Assembly (NCBI RefSeq): GCF_012952065.1
Contig: NZ_JABCJJ010000013.1
Location: 21,954 to 85,953, forward strand
Reading direction: 5' to 3'
From: Cellulomonas fimi
Lineage (GTDB): Bacteria; Actinomycetota; Actinomycetes; Actinomycetales; Cellulomonadaceae
Length of the DNA: 64,000 bases
The notes beneath the pieces were generated by a model. That model did not search any database. It was not told where the DNA came from and saw nothing but the letters and a program-made list of their open reading frames with translations. Shown here in pieces: positions 9,203 through 17,976 of the stretch (its first letter is position 1; every line of letters starts with the position of its first letter). The position numbers and the translations under genes were made by a program.

Positions 9203-11053
9203 TCAGGGACAGACGGCCGTCAGGATCCCCGGGCTGGTCAGGGTCGGCGTGAGCCAGACGGGCAGCTCGTCGGCCGGGCGCTCCGTGCGGACCTCGAACC
9301 GGTAGGTCGCGCGCTGCCCCGGCGCCAGCCAGGACGTCAGCACCTGGACGTCACGTCCCCGCTCGACCGCCCGGAGCCCACCGATCCCGACGTCCCCCGA
9401 CATGACGGGGCCCAGCGAGCCCGCGACCGGTGCGTACACCGTGAGGTTGGTCGCCACCCACCCGGTGGGCAGCGCCGAACCGCTCCATCCCGTCACGTAC
9501 CTCGGGTAGTCCGCGATGTCGGCGGGGGGCGCATACGAGAGGTCGACCCGGACGACCGACGTCGTGGAACCCGCATCGCACCGCACGTCCTCGATCGCGA
9601 CGTCCGTGCGCAGGAAGTAGTCGAGCTTCCCCGCGGCGCCGTCGTTCAGGAAGACGCCGGCGGCGGCGTCCGCACCGCCCGACAGGAACGCACCGCCGAC
9701 GGTGGTGGCCGCCAGGACCGCCTGCTCGTCCGGACGCGCCGACCACACGCGGACACGGTGCTCGCCGCTCGCGCGGCCGAGCTGCTCCACGACGCGTCGG
9801 GCGTCGCCCTGGCCGGAGCCGACCGCCCGGAAGATCGTCGTGGCGACCCCGGTGTAGAAGGCGTCCGCCTCGAGCGGGTCCTGCAGCCGCAGGTAGCTCT
9901 GGTGCAGGAGCTCCTCGACGAGGTTCCCCGCATCCAACCGCAGCCCGCCGGGCTCGACCACCGCACCGGTCGCCTCGAGGACGTACGCGACCGCGACGGG
10001 GTCGAGGGCGATCACGCCGTCCACGTCACCACCGATCGTCGTGCGCCAGTGCTCCCGGACCAGCTCGGCCGTCCGCGGGAAGTCCGGCGTGAGCGTGGTG
10101 TTCTGCAGCCAGCGCCCCAGGCGGTCGCTGTGCACCTGCAGCTCGTCGGCGGTCAGGGGCAGGACCGGCGCGTCGAGGGCGGGGAACTCCACGGTCGTGC
10201 GCTGCTCGACGAGGTCGAGCACGCCGTTCTCCGCGCGCAGGACCGCCACCGCGCCGACGATCCCGCCGGCCGCACGCAGCTCGGCGCTGTTGAGGGAGAG
10301 CAGCAGGTACGTGCGCGGCTCGTCGGCGCCCAGCATCGGCGGCAGCAGCGCCGAGAACCGGGCCGCGCCGTCGAGCAGCTCGGACACCTCCGCGAGCCCG
10401 CCCTGCACCTGCTCGACGGGCCCGGCCAGCCGGTCCAGCAGCGGGCGCGTGTCTATCGCCGCGACGGACCGCTCCGCCGCCGCGACGGTATCGGCGGCGC
10501 GAGCCAGGCCGGGAGCCGCGGCGGCGATCGGGCCGACGTCGATCCTGCCGTCGGTCCCGCGCAGGCCCTGCGCCTCCCCGATGGCGTCGATATCCCGCAG
10601 CGTCGGCATCGCCAGGCGCGCGACGTCGTCGAGGGCTGCCGAGACCGTCGCCACGGCGGCCAGGTTGGGTCCGATGCCGGGCAACCGCGAGGCAGCAGCC
10701 CAGACCGGGTCCGACGTCGCACGGCGCGCTCGCGCCGTGTCCGCCTCGAGCTCCGGGAGCCGCGCCACGACGGTCTCGCTCCGCACGTCGGACAGGCCGT
10801 CACGGATCTCGCGGACGACCCCCTCCGCGTGCATGAGCGAGGTGGCCGCCTGCACGCCACGGAAGACGAGCCACCCGGTCGCCACGACGAGCAGCACCCC
10901 GACCACGAGCAGCGTCCGCCGAACCAGCCGCCAGGCCCGCTGCGGTCGGCGCGTCGGCGTCGGGGCGTCGGTGCCGAGCGAGCGCTCCGCCGGGTCGTCC
11001 GGGGCGGCGTCGGGCATCGCGTCCGCACCCGCGGAACCGGTCGGCCTGCTCAC
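9203..11053 (-). CDS. DUF4012 domain-containing membrane-anchored protein
   Basis: This 616-residue protein has a cytoplasmic tail, one membrane segment at about 46-66 and a large outside domain. The pattern RTYLLLSLNSAELRAAGGIVGA near 250 and WRTTIGGDVDGVIALDPVAVAYVLEATG near 345 are features of the DUF4012 family, found in actinobacteria and other Gram-positives often near surface-polymer genes. The fold is thought to be related to LCP-like wall proteins, but no activity is established that I can state with confidence. It is transcribed alone toward the LAATG gene, with a 166-base gap. The start is a GTG. Confidence 0.8.
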   Translation of the reverse strand: MSRPTGSAGADAMPDAAPDDPAERSLGTDAPTPTRRPQRAWRLVRRTLLVVGVLLVVATGWLVFRGVQAATSLMHAEGVVREIRDGLSDVRSETVVARLPELEADTARARRATSDPVWAAASRLPGIGPNLAAVATVSAALDDVARLAMPTLRDIDAIGEAQGLRGTDGRIDVGPIAAAAPGLARAADTVAAAERSVAAIDTRPLLDRLAGPVEQVQGGLAEVSELLDGAARFSALLPPMLGADEPRTYLLLSLNSAELRAAGGIVGAVAVLRAENGVLDLVEQRTTVEFPALDAPVLPLTADELQVHSDRLGRWLQNTTLTPDFPRTAELVREHWRTTIGGDVDGVIALDPVAVAYVLEATGAVVEPGGLRLDAGNLVEELLHQSYLRLQDPLEADAFYTGVATTIFRAVGSGQGDARRVVEQLGRASGEHRVRVWSARPDEQAVLAATTVGGAFLSGGADAAAGVFLNDGAAGKLDYFLRTDVAIEDVRCDAGSTTSVVRVDLSYAPPADIADYPRYVTGWSGSALPTGWVATNLTVYAPVAGSLGPVMSGDVGIGGLRAVERGRDVQVLTSWLAPGQRATYRFEVRTERPADELPVWLTPTLTSPGILTAVCP

Positions 11054-11213
11054 GGGTCGATCGTGACATACCGGGCACCGCCCGACGGCCGCCAGGGAGC
11101 GGGTTCACCCCATCGCCGCGGGGCGCCGGCACGTCCCGCGGTACGGCTCTCCCACCGTCGGGGAAGGCGGTGCGCCGTCCCGCGCAGGACGCCGCCCTAT
11201 GCAGGACGCCGCC

Positions 11214-12575
11214 CTACGCGCGCGTGTTCGCGTCGCGCAGCTCCTCGGCGCGCAGCGCCCGCGCGGCCTCCTCGCGGGCGAGGCGCTCCGCCTCGAGCGG
11301 GTGCCCCGGCTCCCGGTCGAGGTACATGACCTGCAGGTGCGGTCGGCTCCGCAGGCTGTACCGGACCTGCAGGTGCCAGCGGCGGACCGCCCAGACGGCC
11401 GCGCCGGTCGAGACGAGCAGGGCTGTGATCGAGCCGATGCCGATGGACCAGCGCGCGCCGAACGTCTCGCCGATCCAGCCCACGAGGGGCGACCCGATCG
11501 GCGTCGCACCCAGGAACACCATCATGTAGAGCGCCATGACGCGGCCGCGCAGCGCGGGGTCGGTGCCCATCTGGATGGTCGCGTTCGCGGCGGTCATCAT
11601 CGTGAGCGACGCGAGCCCCACCGGGATGCACGCGAGCGCGAACGACTCGTACGTCGGCATGAGCGCCAGGACGCCGGTCGTGATCCCGAACGCGAACGCC
11701 GAGCCGATCACCAGGCGCACCCGGGGGCGCTCGCGCCGGGCGGCCAGCAGCGCGCCGGTGAGCGAGCCGATCGCGAGGATCGAGCCGAGGATCCCGTACT
11801 CCTGCGCGCCCTTGCCGAACTCGGTGCGCGCCATGAGCGCGCTCGTGAGCTGGAAGTTGAGGCCGAAGGTCGAGACGACGCCCACCACGACCATGATCAC
11901 GAGGATGTCGCTGCGCCCGCGCACGTACCGCAGGCCCGCGCGGATCTGGCCCTTCTCGTGCCGCGCGGCGTGCGGCATGGGCCGCAGCTCGCGCGTCCGC
12001 ATCCGGGTCAGCGCGAAGATCGTCGCCACGAACGAGATGCCGTTGATGACGAACACCCAGCCGGTGCCGACCCACGCGATCATGAGCCCCGCGATCCCGG
12101 GCCCGATCAGGCGCGCGGCGTTGAACGAGGCGCTGTTGAGCCCGACGGCGTTCGACAGCTTGTCGGTCGGCACCATCTCGGCGACGAACGTCTGGCGCAC
12201 CGGGTTGTCGATCGCCGTGACGATCCCGAGCAGCAGCGCGAACACGTAGACGTGCCACAGCTGCACGTACCCGGACAGGACGAGCCCGCCGAGCGCGAGC
12301 GCGAGCACCGCGAGGGACGACTGGGTCGCGATGATCAGCTTGCGCCGGTTGACCCGGTCGGCGAGGACGCCGGCGTGCGCGGAGAGCAGCAGGACGGGCA
12401 GGAACTGCAGGGCGGTGACGATGCCGACGGCGACGCCGGAGTCGTCGGACAGGACCGTCAGGACGAGCCAGTCCTGCGCGACCCGCTGCATCCAGGTGCC
12501 GACGTTGGCGACGAGCGCACCGGCGAACCAGAGGCGGTAGTTGAAGTACCGCAGGGAGCTGAAGGTCGGGCTCAT
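11214..12575 (-). CDS. MFS exporter, DHA3 (enterobactin exporter-like) family
   Basis: This 453-residue transporter has the DHA3 layout: FSSLRYFNYRLWFAGALVANVGTWMQRVAQDWLV at the N-terminus in pieces, the A-motif GVLADRVNRRKL, and NPVRQTFVAEMVP in the middle of helix 4-5. Twelve hydrophobic segments end near residue 410, followed by a 45-residue charged, helical tail. Its ATG overlaps the stop of the marR gene as ATGA, so exporter and regulator are made from one message. Drug or metabolite efflux under MarR control is the likely job; the ligand is unknown. Confidence 0.88.
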   Translation of the reverse strand: MSPTFSSLRYFNYRLWFAGALVANVGTWMQRVAQDWLVLTVLSDDSGVAVGIVTALQFLPVLLLSAHAGVLADRVNRRKLIIATQSSLAVLALALGGLVLSGYVQLWHVYVFALLLGIVTAIDNPVRQTFVAEMVPTDKLSNAVGLNSASFNAARLIGPGIAGLMIAWVGTGWVFVINGISFVATIFALTRMRTRELRPMPHAARHEKGQIRAGLRYVRGRSDILVIMVVVGVVSTFGLNFQLTSALMARTEFGKGAQEYGILGSILAIGSLTGALLAARRERPRVRLVIGSAFAFGITTGVLALMPTYESFALACIPVGLASLTMMTAANATIQMGTDPALRGRVMALYMMVFLGATPIGSPLVGWIGETFGARWSIGIGSITALLVSTGAAVWAVRRWHLQVRYSLRSRPHLQVMYLDREPGHPLEAERLAREEAARALRAEELRDANTRA

Positions 12576-13069
12576 GTGGTGGCGATCCTCCGCAGGATCT
12601 CGGTGGCCTCGGCGAGCGTGGTCCGCTCCTCCACGGTGAGCGTCGCGAGCTGCTTCGACAACCAGAGGTCGCGGCGGCGGCGCGTCTCGCGCACCTCGGC
12701 CTCGCCCTGCTCGGTGATGGTGACCAGGACCTGCCGGCGGTCGGTCGGGTGGTCGGAGCGGGCGACGAGCCCCGCCTGCTCGAGGTGGGCCACCGTGCGC
12801 GTCATCGAGGGTGGGCGGACGTGCTCCCGGTCCGCGAGGTCGCCCGGGGTGAGCGGGCCGTTCTTGGAGAGCGCCGCGAGCACGGAGTACTGGCCGTCGG
12901 TGATGTCCTCGCTGCTGCGCTCCATGCGCAGGCGCCGGACCATGCGGACCACCGCGACGCGCAGCTCGCCGGCCAGGGTGCCGGGGCGGCACTGCGCGGG
13001 CGTCAGCGAGGCGGGCTTCACCGCCTCGGGCTTCACCGACGACGACGGCGCGGGGGTGGGTGCAGGCAT
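12572..13069 (-). CDS. MarR family transcriptional regulator
   Basis: This 165-residue protein has the MarR winged-helix fold: RRLRMERSSEDITDGQYSVL (dimer helices), the recognition helix around HVRPPSMTRTVAHLEQAGLV, and the wing DHPTDRRQVLVTITEQG. About 28 extra residues rich in Pro and Ala precede the domain. MarR proteins usually repress their own operon and release DNA on binding a small aromatic ligand. The gene is first in an operon with the DHA3 exporter, and a repeated motif lies right at its promoter. Confidence 0.92.
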   Translation of the reverse strand: MPAPTPAPSSSVKPEAVKPASLTPAQCRPGTLAGELRVAVVRMVRRLRMERSSEDITDGQYSVLAALSKNGPLTPGDLADREHVRPPSMTRTVAHLEQAGLVARSDHPTDRRQVLVTITEQGEAEVRETRRRRDLWLSKQLATLTVEERTTLAEATEILRRIATT

Positions 13070-13074
13070 GGTCG

Positions 13075-13097
13075 TTAGTCTAGGTCATTAGTTTGGG
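13075..13097 (-). promoter_or_regulatory. Direct-repeat operator candidate and -10 of the marR operon
   Basis: Two copies of TTAGTYTRGG (13075-13084 and 13088-13097) are separated by three bases, a 13-base period. Read on the minus strand, TAGACT inside the first copy is a TANNNT -10 element placed seven bases before the ATG, so the operon may be leaderless. A repressor on the repeats would cover this promoter. Autoregulation by MarR is inferred from position only. Confidence 0.5.
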
Positions 13098-13536
13098 TAA
13101 CAAAATCCGTGCATCGGTCGACACGGGCGCGCGCGGCACGCTCGCCGCCGTCTACGCCTGGCTCCACGAGCGCGGCGTGCCGGAGTGGTTCGGCTACGGG
13201 CTGCTCGAGCGGGTCGCCAACGTGGCGCTGTTCGTCCCGATCGGCCTGCTCGTCGGCATGCTCGCGCGCCCGGTCGTCGGCCCGGTCGTCGGCCCGCTCG
13301 TCGGCCGCGCGCGCACGGGACGGTGGTGGTGGTGGTGGGCCGTCGTCGGGCCGGCGGCGTTCTCCGCTGCTGCCGAGCTCGGTCAGCTCGTGCTGCGGCC
13401 GGAACGGTTCGCGTCGTGGGGGGACGTCGTCGCGAACACGGTGGGTGCGGCGCTCGGCGTCGTCGTCGCGGGGCGCGTCATGGCCCCAGGTAGATCTGCG
13501 CGCAGAGCATCGCCGCGCCGTCGCGCACACAGCTGA
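13093..13536 (+). CDS. VanZ-like membrane protein, N-terminally shortened
   Basis: The VanZ hallmarks are present: GVPEWFGYGLLERVANVALFVPIGLL in parts, an acidic ELGQLVLRPERFASWGD segment, and DVVANTVGAALG. Three membrane segments remain. The usual first segment with its TP-type motif is missing: the frame is closed by an in-frame TAG at 13081-13083, and the only start before the domain is a TTG at 13093 inside the marR operator. The end reads through the reverse complement of a CAP-gene fragment, giving a basic tail. VanZ proteins are linked to glycopeptide tolerance or surface glycans, but this copy may be non-functional. Confidence 0.5.
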   Translation: MGNKIRASVDTGARGTLAAVYAWLHERGVPEWFGYGLLERVANVALFVPIGLLVGMLARPVVGPVVGPLVGRARTGRWWWWWAVVGPAAFSAAAELGQLVLRPERFASWGDVVANTVGAALGVVVAGRVMAPGRSARRASPRRRAHS

Positions 13537-13615
13537 CGCCGAGCTCGGTGAGCGTCGGGTTCAGGAGGTTCTGCGCGTGCCCCGGCGAGCGCCGCGGCCC
13601 GGGGTGGCAGTCGCC
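13478..13615 (-). pseudogene. 3' remnant of a CAP/SCP-domain secreted protein gene
   Basis: Downstream of the ugd stop, and in the same frame, 45 codons translate to a C-terminal CAP-domain tail: RRSPGHAQNLLNPTLTELGV, a cysteine pair region, LCAQIYLGP and a stop at 13480-13478. The pattern S-P-G-H-A-x-N-L-L-N-P is characteristic of this family of extracellular proteins. The first two thirds of the gene, including its signal peptide, are absent, because ugd begins to occupy the space. The remnant also overlaps the end of the VanZ-like frame on the other strand. Confidence 0.65.
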
Positions 13616-14929
13616 TCACGGCCGCCCGAGTGCGCGGTAGGTCCACCCGGCCGCCCGCCATGCGGCGGGATCGAGCACGTTGCGGCCGTCCACGATCGTG
13701 CGGGTGCGCACGACCGTGCCCAGCTCCACCGGGTCCAGCTCGCGGTACTCGGCCCACTCGGTGGCGAGCAGCACGACGTCGACCTCCTTCGCGGCCTCCT
13801 CGGCGGTCGCGGCGTAGGTGAGGTCCGGCCACTTCTCCTGCGCGTTCGCGATCGCCTGCGGGTCGGTCACCACGACGCGCGCGCCCTGGAGCTGCATCTG
13901 CGCGGCGACCGAGAGCGCGGGCGAGTCGCGGATGTCGTCGCTGTTCGGCTTGAACGCGGCGCCCAGCACGGCGACGCTGCGCCCGACGATCGACCCCTGG
14001 CACACCTCGCGTGCCAGGTCGACCATCCGGACCCGGCGACGCATGTTGATCGAGTCGACCTCGCGCAGGAACGACAGTGCCTGGTCGGCGCCGAGCTCGC
14101 CGGCCCGCGCCATGAACGCCCGGATGTCCTTGGGCAGGCACCCGCCGCCGAACCCGAGCCCGGCGTTGAGGAACTTCCGGCCGATCCGCTCGTCGTGCCC
14201 GATGGCGTCGGCCAGGCTGGTCACGTCCGCGCCGGTCGCCTCGCAGAGCTCGGCCATGGCGTTGATGAAGGAGATCTTGGTCGCGAGGAACGCGTTGGCG
14301 GCGACCTTGACGAGCTGCGCCGTCGCGAAGTCGGTGACCACCAGCGGGATGCCCTCGTCGAGCGGGGTGGCGTAGACCTCGTCGAGGATCGCCTTGGCCT
14401 TCTCCCCGCGCTCCCCCTCCGGCACGCCGTAGACGATGCGGTCGGGGTGCAGCGTGTCCTGGACGGCGAAGCCCTCGCGCAGGAACTCGGGGTTCCAGAC
14501 GAGCGTGGCGCCGGGGCCGGCGTCGGCCAGGCGCTGGGCCAGGTCCTCCGCCGTGCCGACGGGCACGGTCGACTTCCCGACGACGACGTCGCCGTCACCG
14601 AGGTGCGGCAGCAGGCCTTCGAACGCGGCCTCGACGTACTTCAGGTCCGCGCCGAACTCCCCCCGCTTCTGGGGCGTGCCGACGCAGATGAAGTGCACCT
14701 GTGCCCCGACGACCTCGCTGAGGTCGGTCGTGAAGCGCAGCCGACCGGTGGCCGCGGACTCGGCCAGCAGCTCGGGCAGGCCGGGCTCGTAGAAGGGTGC
14801 CCGGGCGTGCGCGAGCGCGTCGACCTTGGCGGCGTCGACGTCGACGCCGACGACGTCGTGCCCCAGCTTCGCCATCGCGGCGGCGTGGACGGCGCCCAGG
14901 TAGCCGCAGCCGATGACGGAGATGCGCAT
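13616..14929 (-). CDS. ugd: UDP-glucose 6-dehydrogenase
   Basis: This 437-residue enzyme oxidises UDP-glucose (or a related UDP-hexose) twice with NAD to give the UDP-uronate used in surface glycans. It has the NAD fold start ISVIGCGYLGAVHAA, FICVGTPQK, the catalytic lysine Lys208 in LVKVAAN and the catalytic cysteine Cys264 in GFGGGCLPKD. The C-terminal NAD-binding half has LGAAFKPNSDDIRDSPAL. GGAGG lies six bases before the ATG. It is distinct from the WecC-type enzyme at 36-37 kb, so the locus can make two different acidic sugars. It lies at the edge of the glycan locus but is not in an operon with it. Confidence 0.93.
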   Translation of the reverse strand: MRISVIGCGYLGAVHAAAMAKLGHDVVGVDVDAAKVDALAHARAPFYEPGLPELLAESAATGRLRFTTDLSEVVGAQVHFICVGTPQKRGEFGADLKYVEAAFEGLLPHLGDGDVVVGKSTVPVGTAEDLAQRLADAGPGATLVWNPEFLREGFAVQDTLHPDRIVYGVPEGERGEKAKAILDEVYATPLDEGIPLVVTDFATAQLVKVAANAFLATKISFINAMAELCEATGADVTSLADAIGHDERIGRKFLNAGLGFGGGCLPKDIRAFMARAGELGADQALSFLREVDSINMRRRVRMVDLAREVCQGSIVGRSVAVLGAAFKPNSDDIRDSPALSVAAQMQLQGARVVVTDPQAIANAQEKWPDLTYAATAEEAAKEVDVVLLATEWAEYRELDPVELGTVVRTRTIVDGRNVLDPAAWRAAGWTYRALGRP

Positions 14930-14983
14930 CTGTTCCTCCGGAGAACGCGAGAAGGGCGATTTGTCCCACCCTAGGTTCTCGGA

Positions 14984-15015
14984 GCGCGGGGGCCGCCGAG
15001 AAGTGGCCCCCGCGC
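14984..15015 (-). terminator. Hairpin terminator after the purine permease gene
   Basis: Arms 14984-14994 and 15005-15015 are perfect 11-base complements around a 10-base loop. The hairpin begins nine bases after the permease stop on the minus strand and precedes ugd, so it separates the two genes. There is no U-tract. Confidence 0.7.
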
Positions 15016-15024
15016 CGGGTGAGA

Positions 15025-16503
15025 TCAGACCCCGAGCAGCTCGCGGATCGGCCCGAGAGCGAAGTAGATGACGAACAGGATCGCCGAGACCCACATGAGC
15101 GGGTGGAGCTCGTGGGCCTTGCCACGCGCGATCTTGATGATCGCGTACGCGATGAACCCGGCGCCGATCCCGACGGTGATCGAGTACGTGAACGGCATCA
15201 GGATGATGGTGAGGAACGCCGGGATGGCGATGTCGTAGTTCGACCAGGTGATGCCGGCGACCTGCATCATCATGAGGAACCCGACGATGACGAGCGCCGG
15301 GGTGGCCGCCTCGAAGGGCACCATCGCGACGAGCGGGGACAGGAACGTCGCGAGCAGGAACGCGATGCCGGTCACGACCGAGGCCAGGCCCGTGCGCGCG
15401 CCCTCGCCGACGCCCGCCGCCGACTCGATGTAGCTGGTGTTCGAGGACACGCTCCCGGCACCACCGGCGGCCGCGGCGACCGAGTCGACGATGAGGATCT
15501 GGCGACTCTTGGGCGGGTTGCCCTTCTCGTCGAGCAGGCCGGCCTCCCCGCCGATGGCGACCATGGTGCCCATCGTGTCGAAGAAGTCCGCGAGCATGAT
15601 CGAGAACACCAGCAGGATGACGGCGACGACGCCGATCTTCTCGATCGACCCGAAGAGCGAGAACTGCCCGAGCAGGGAGAAGTCCGGCGTCGCGATGATC
15701 TGGTCGGGCAGGGCGGGCACGTCGAGGCTCCAGCCGCCAGGGTTCTCCTCGCTGCGCTGACCGAGCTGCGCGATCGCCTCGATCACGACCGCGAGCAGCG
15801 TGGCCGCGATGATCGAGATGAGGATCGCGCCGCGGACGTGGCGGGTGATCAGGATGATCATCAGCACGAGGCCGAACACGAAGACGACGATCGGCCACCC
15901 GGCGAGCGACCCGTTGGTGCCGAGCTGAAGCGGGGTCCCGGCGCCGCGGGTCACGAACCCGGCGTCGACCAGGCCGATCAGTGCGATGAAGAGCCCGATG
16001 CCGACACTGATCGCGGTCTTGAGCTCGACGGGGACGGCGCGGAAGACCGCTTCTCGGAAGCCGGTGAGGACGAGCAGCAGGATGATCAGGCCCTCGAGCA
16101 CCACGATGCCCATGGCGTCCGCCCAGGTGACGTCGGGCAGGGTGGCGATGGAGAAGGCGACGACCGCGTTGAGCCCGAGGCCGGCGGCGAGCGCGAGCGG
16201 GAAGTTCGCGACGACCCCCATGAGGATCGTCATCACTCCCGCGACGAGGGCGGTGGTCGCGGCGATCATGCCGAGGTTCGGTCCGTCGGCGCCGCCGCCG
16301 AGGAACTGGCCGGTGCCGTCCTGGACCGTCCCGATGATCAGCGGGTTCAGCACGATGATGTAGCTCATCGCGAAGAAGGTCACGAGGCCGCCACGGACCT
16401 CGGTCCCGATCGTCGAGCCGCGCTCGCTGATCCGGAAGAAGGTGTCGAGCCGGCCGGGCGGGGCGGTGGGCTTCGTGGGGGTCTTCGGGGTGCTGGTCGC
16501 CAT
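15025..16503 (-). CDS. Purine permease, AzgA-like NCS2 family
   Basis: This 492-residue protein is a proton-coupled purine-base importer with about 13 hydrophobic segments. Family signs are RGGLVTFFAMSYIIVLNP at the N-terminus, AAGLGLNAVVAF in segment 3, DFFDTMGTMVAIGGEAGLLD and SVSSNTSYIESAAGVGEGAR in segments 8-10. These place it with the adenine/guanine/hypoxanthine AzgA/PbuG group, not the uracil/xanthine group. I chose ATG 16503 (AGGA nine bases upstream); ATG 16512 would add three residues. It is divergent from the first glycosyltransferase gene and unlikely to belong functionally to the glycan locus. I saw no purine riboswitch upstream. Confidence 0.9.
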   Translation of the reverse strand: MATSTPKTPTKPTAPPGRLDTFFRISERGSTIGTEVRGGLVTFFAMSYIIVLNPLIIGTVQDGTGQFLGGGADGPNLGMIAATTALVAGVMTILMGVVANFPLALAAGLGLNAVVAFSIATLPDVTWADAMGIVVLEGLIILLLVLTGFREAVFRAVPVELKTAISVGIGLFIALIGLVDAGFVTRGAGTPLQLGTNGSLAGWPIVVFVFGLVLMIILITRHVRGAILISIIAATLLAVVIEAIAQLGQRSEENPGGWSLDVPALPDQIIATPDFSLLGQFSLFGSIEKIGVVAVILLVFSIMLADFFDTMGTMVAIGGEAGLLDEKGNPPKSRQILIVDSVAAAAGGAGSVSSNTSYIESAAGVGEGARTGLASVVTGIAFLLATFLSPLVAMVPFEAATPALVIVGFLMMMQVAGITWSNYDIAIPAFLTIILMPFTYSITVGIGAGFIAYAIIKIARGKAHELHPLMWVSAILFVIYFALGPIRELLGV

Positions 16504-16734
16504 GGGGGGCATCCTGGCAGAACCTGCAGGTCGGGCGGCAGTGCTCTCCGCGGGTGGAGACGGCGGGCGTGAGCGGCTCCGCGACGACCGGATACCCTGG
16601 TACAGGCGTCGTGGAAGCACACGCCGACAATTTCCGAGGACCGTGGGGAAATCGTTGTGCCTCAGCGCCTGCATCGCGTGCAGTCGCCGGTGACTCCCGA
16701 GATCGTGCCGAACTGCGCATTTCGGGCGGCCTGA

Positions 16735-17976
16735 ATGCGGATCGCTCTCGTCACGCACCACTACGCGCCCGAGATCGGCGCGCCGCAGCGACGCTGGGGC
16801 GGGCTCATCCCGCGGTTCGTGGACGCCGGCCACGAGGTCATGGTCCTGACCCCCTCGCCCCACTATCCCAGCGGCAAGGCCGGCGAGCTCGATCCCGCGA
16901 CCGCACCCGGGGCGATCACCGTCGGCGAGCACGGCGAGACGATCTACCGCCTGCGGTTCCGTGAGCACGGTCCCGGGCTCGTGTCCCGCACCATCGACCA
17001 GAGCGTGGTCGGGGTGTACACCGTGGCGCGCGGCGTCCGGCACCTCCGGCGCCCGGAGCAGCGCCCCGACGTCGTGATCGCGACCGTTCCGGGGATGCCC
17101 TCGATCGCGGCCGGCGCGGCGCTCGCGCGGTCGCTGCGGGTCCCGTTCGTGGTGGAGATGCGCGACGCCTGGCCCGACCTGATCGAGCCGACCTTCTCGC
17201 TGCGCAGCGAGTCGCGTCGCCGCCAGGGCTGGCGCGGGGTGGTGACCGCGCAGGCCCACCGCGGGATGACGCACCTGCAGCGGAACGCCGCAGCCGTCGT
17301 CACCACGACCGAGGCCTTCGCGGAGGTGCTCCGCGAGCGCTCGATGCCGCGGGTCGAGGTGGTGCGCAACGGCGCGTACCTCCACGAGATCCCCCGGCTC
17401 GGGCCGCGCGAGCCGACCGACGACCCGGCGCTGCGGGTGCTCTACCTCGGCACGGTCGGGCGGAGCCAGGGGCTGTCGACCGCCGTCCGCGCCACCTCGA
17501 TCCTCGCGGACCAGGGCGTGCCGGTCCGGCTCCGCATCGTCGGGGCGGGCGCCGAGCACGGGCGCCTGGGCGACCTGGCGGCGCAGCTGGGGGCCCCGGT
17601 CGAGGTCCTCGGCGCGGTCCCGCGGTCGGAGGTCATCGACCACTACCGGTGGGCGGACACGCTGCTCGTCTCCCTGCGGGCGTGGGGGCCCTTCGAGTGG
17701 ACCGTCCCGTCCAAGCTGTACGAGTCGCTCGCGACGAGCCGGCACATCTCCGGGGTGCTGGCCGGCGAGGCCGCCGCTCTCGTGCGCTCGACGCGGGCGG
17801 GCAACGTCACCCCGCCCGAGGACGCCGGGTCGCTCGCCGCCCTGTGGCGGCGCCTGGCGGAGAACCGCGAGCGACTCGAGGTGCCCGACGACGGCCGGCG
17901 CTGGGCGTTCCGGCACGCCGACTTCGACGTGCTCGCCTCGCGGTACCTCGCGCTGCTCGAGGACGTGGTCCGGTGA
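16735..17976 (+). CDS. Glycosyltransferase, GT-B fold (GT4/WbuB-like)
   Basis: This 413-residue enzyme adds a sugar to a growing surface glycan. It begins MRIALVTHHYAPEIGAPQRR, a pattern typical of WbuB-like GT4 enzymes, has EMRDAWPDL in the acceptor half and LYLGTVGRSQGLSTAVRA plus PSKLYESLATSRH in the nucleotide-sugar half, where the Glu of the E-x7-E motif is reduced. It is the first gene of a tight operon: its TGA overlaps the next GTG (GTGA). The upstream 220 bases are shared with the divergent permease and contain a possible -10 near GATACCCT around 16590. Donor and acceptor cannot be told. Confidence 0.87.
   Translation: MRIALVTHHYAPEIGAPQRRWGGLIPRFVDAGHEVMVLTPSPHYPSGKAGELDPATAPGAITVGEHGETIYRLRFREHGPGLVSRTIDQSVVGVYTVARGVRHLRRPEQRPDVVIATVPGMPSIAAGAALARSLRVPFVVEMRDAWPDLIEPTFSLRSESRRRQGWRGVVTAQAHRGMTHLQRNAAAVVTTTEAFAEVLRERSMPRVEVVRNGAYLHEIPRLGPREPTDDPALRVLYLGTVGRSQGLSTAVRATSILADQGVPVRLRIVGAGAEHGRLGDLAAQLGAPVEVLGAVPRSEVIDHYRWADTLLVSLRAWGPFEWTVPSKLYESLATSRHISGVLAGEAAALVRSTRAGNVTPPEDAGSLAALWRRLAENRERLEVPDDGRRWAFRHADFDVLASRYLALLEDVVR

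Noticed and set aside
11182..11218. Two copies of a 17-base motif (around GCAGGACGCCGCCCTA) near the end of the DHA3 exporter gene as an attachment site
   Set aside because: The copies are adjacent, there is no integrase or tRNA nearby, and a small local duplication explains them.
16513..16734. Purine riboswitch ahead of the AzgA-like permease
   Set aside because: The region is short and GC-rich, and I could not find the conserved purine aptamer core.
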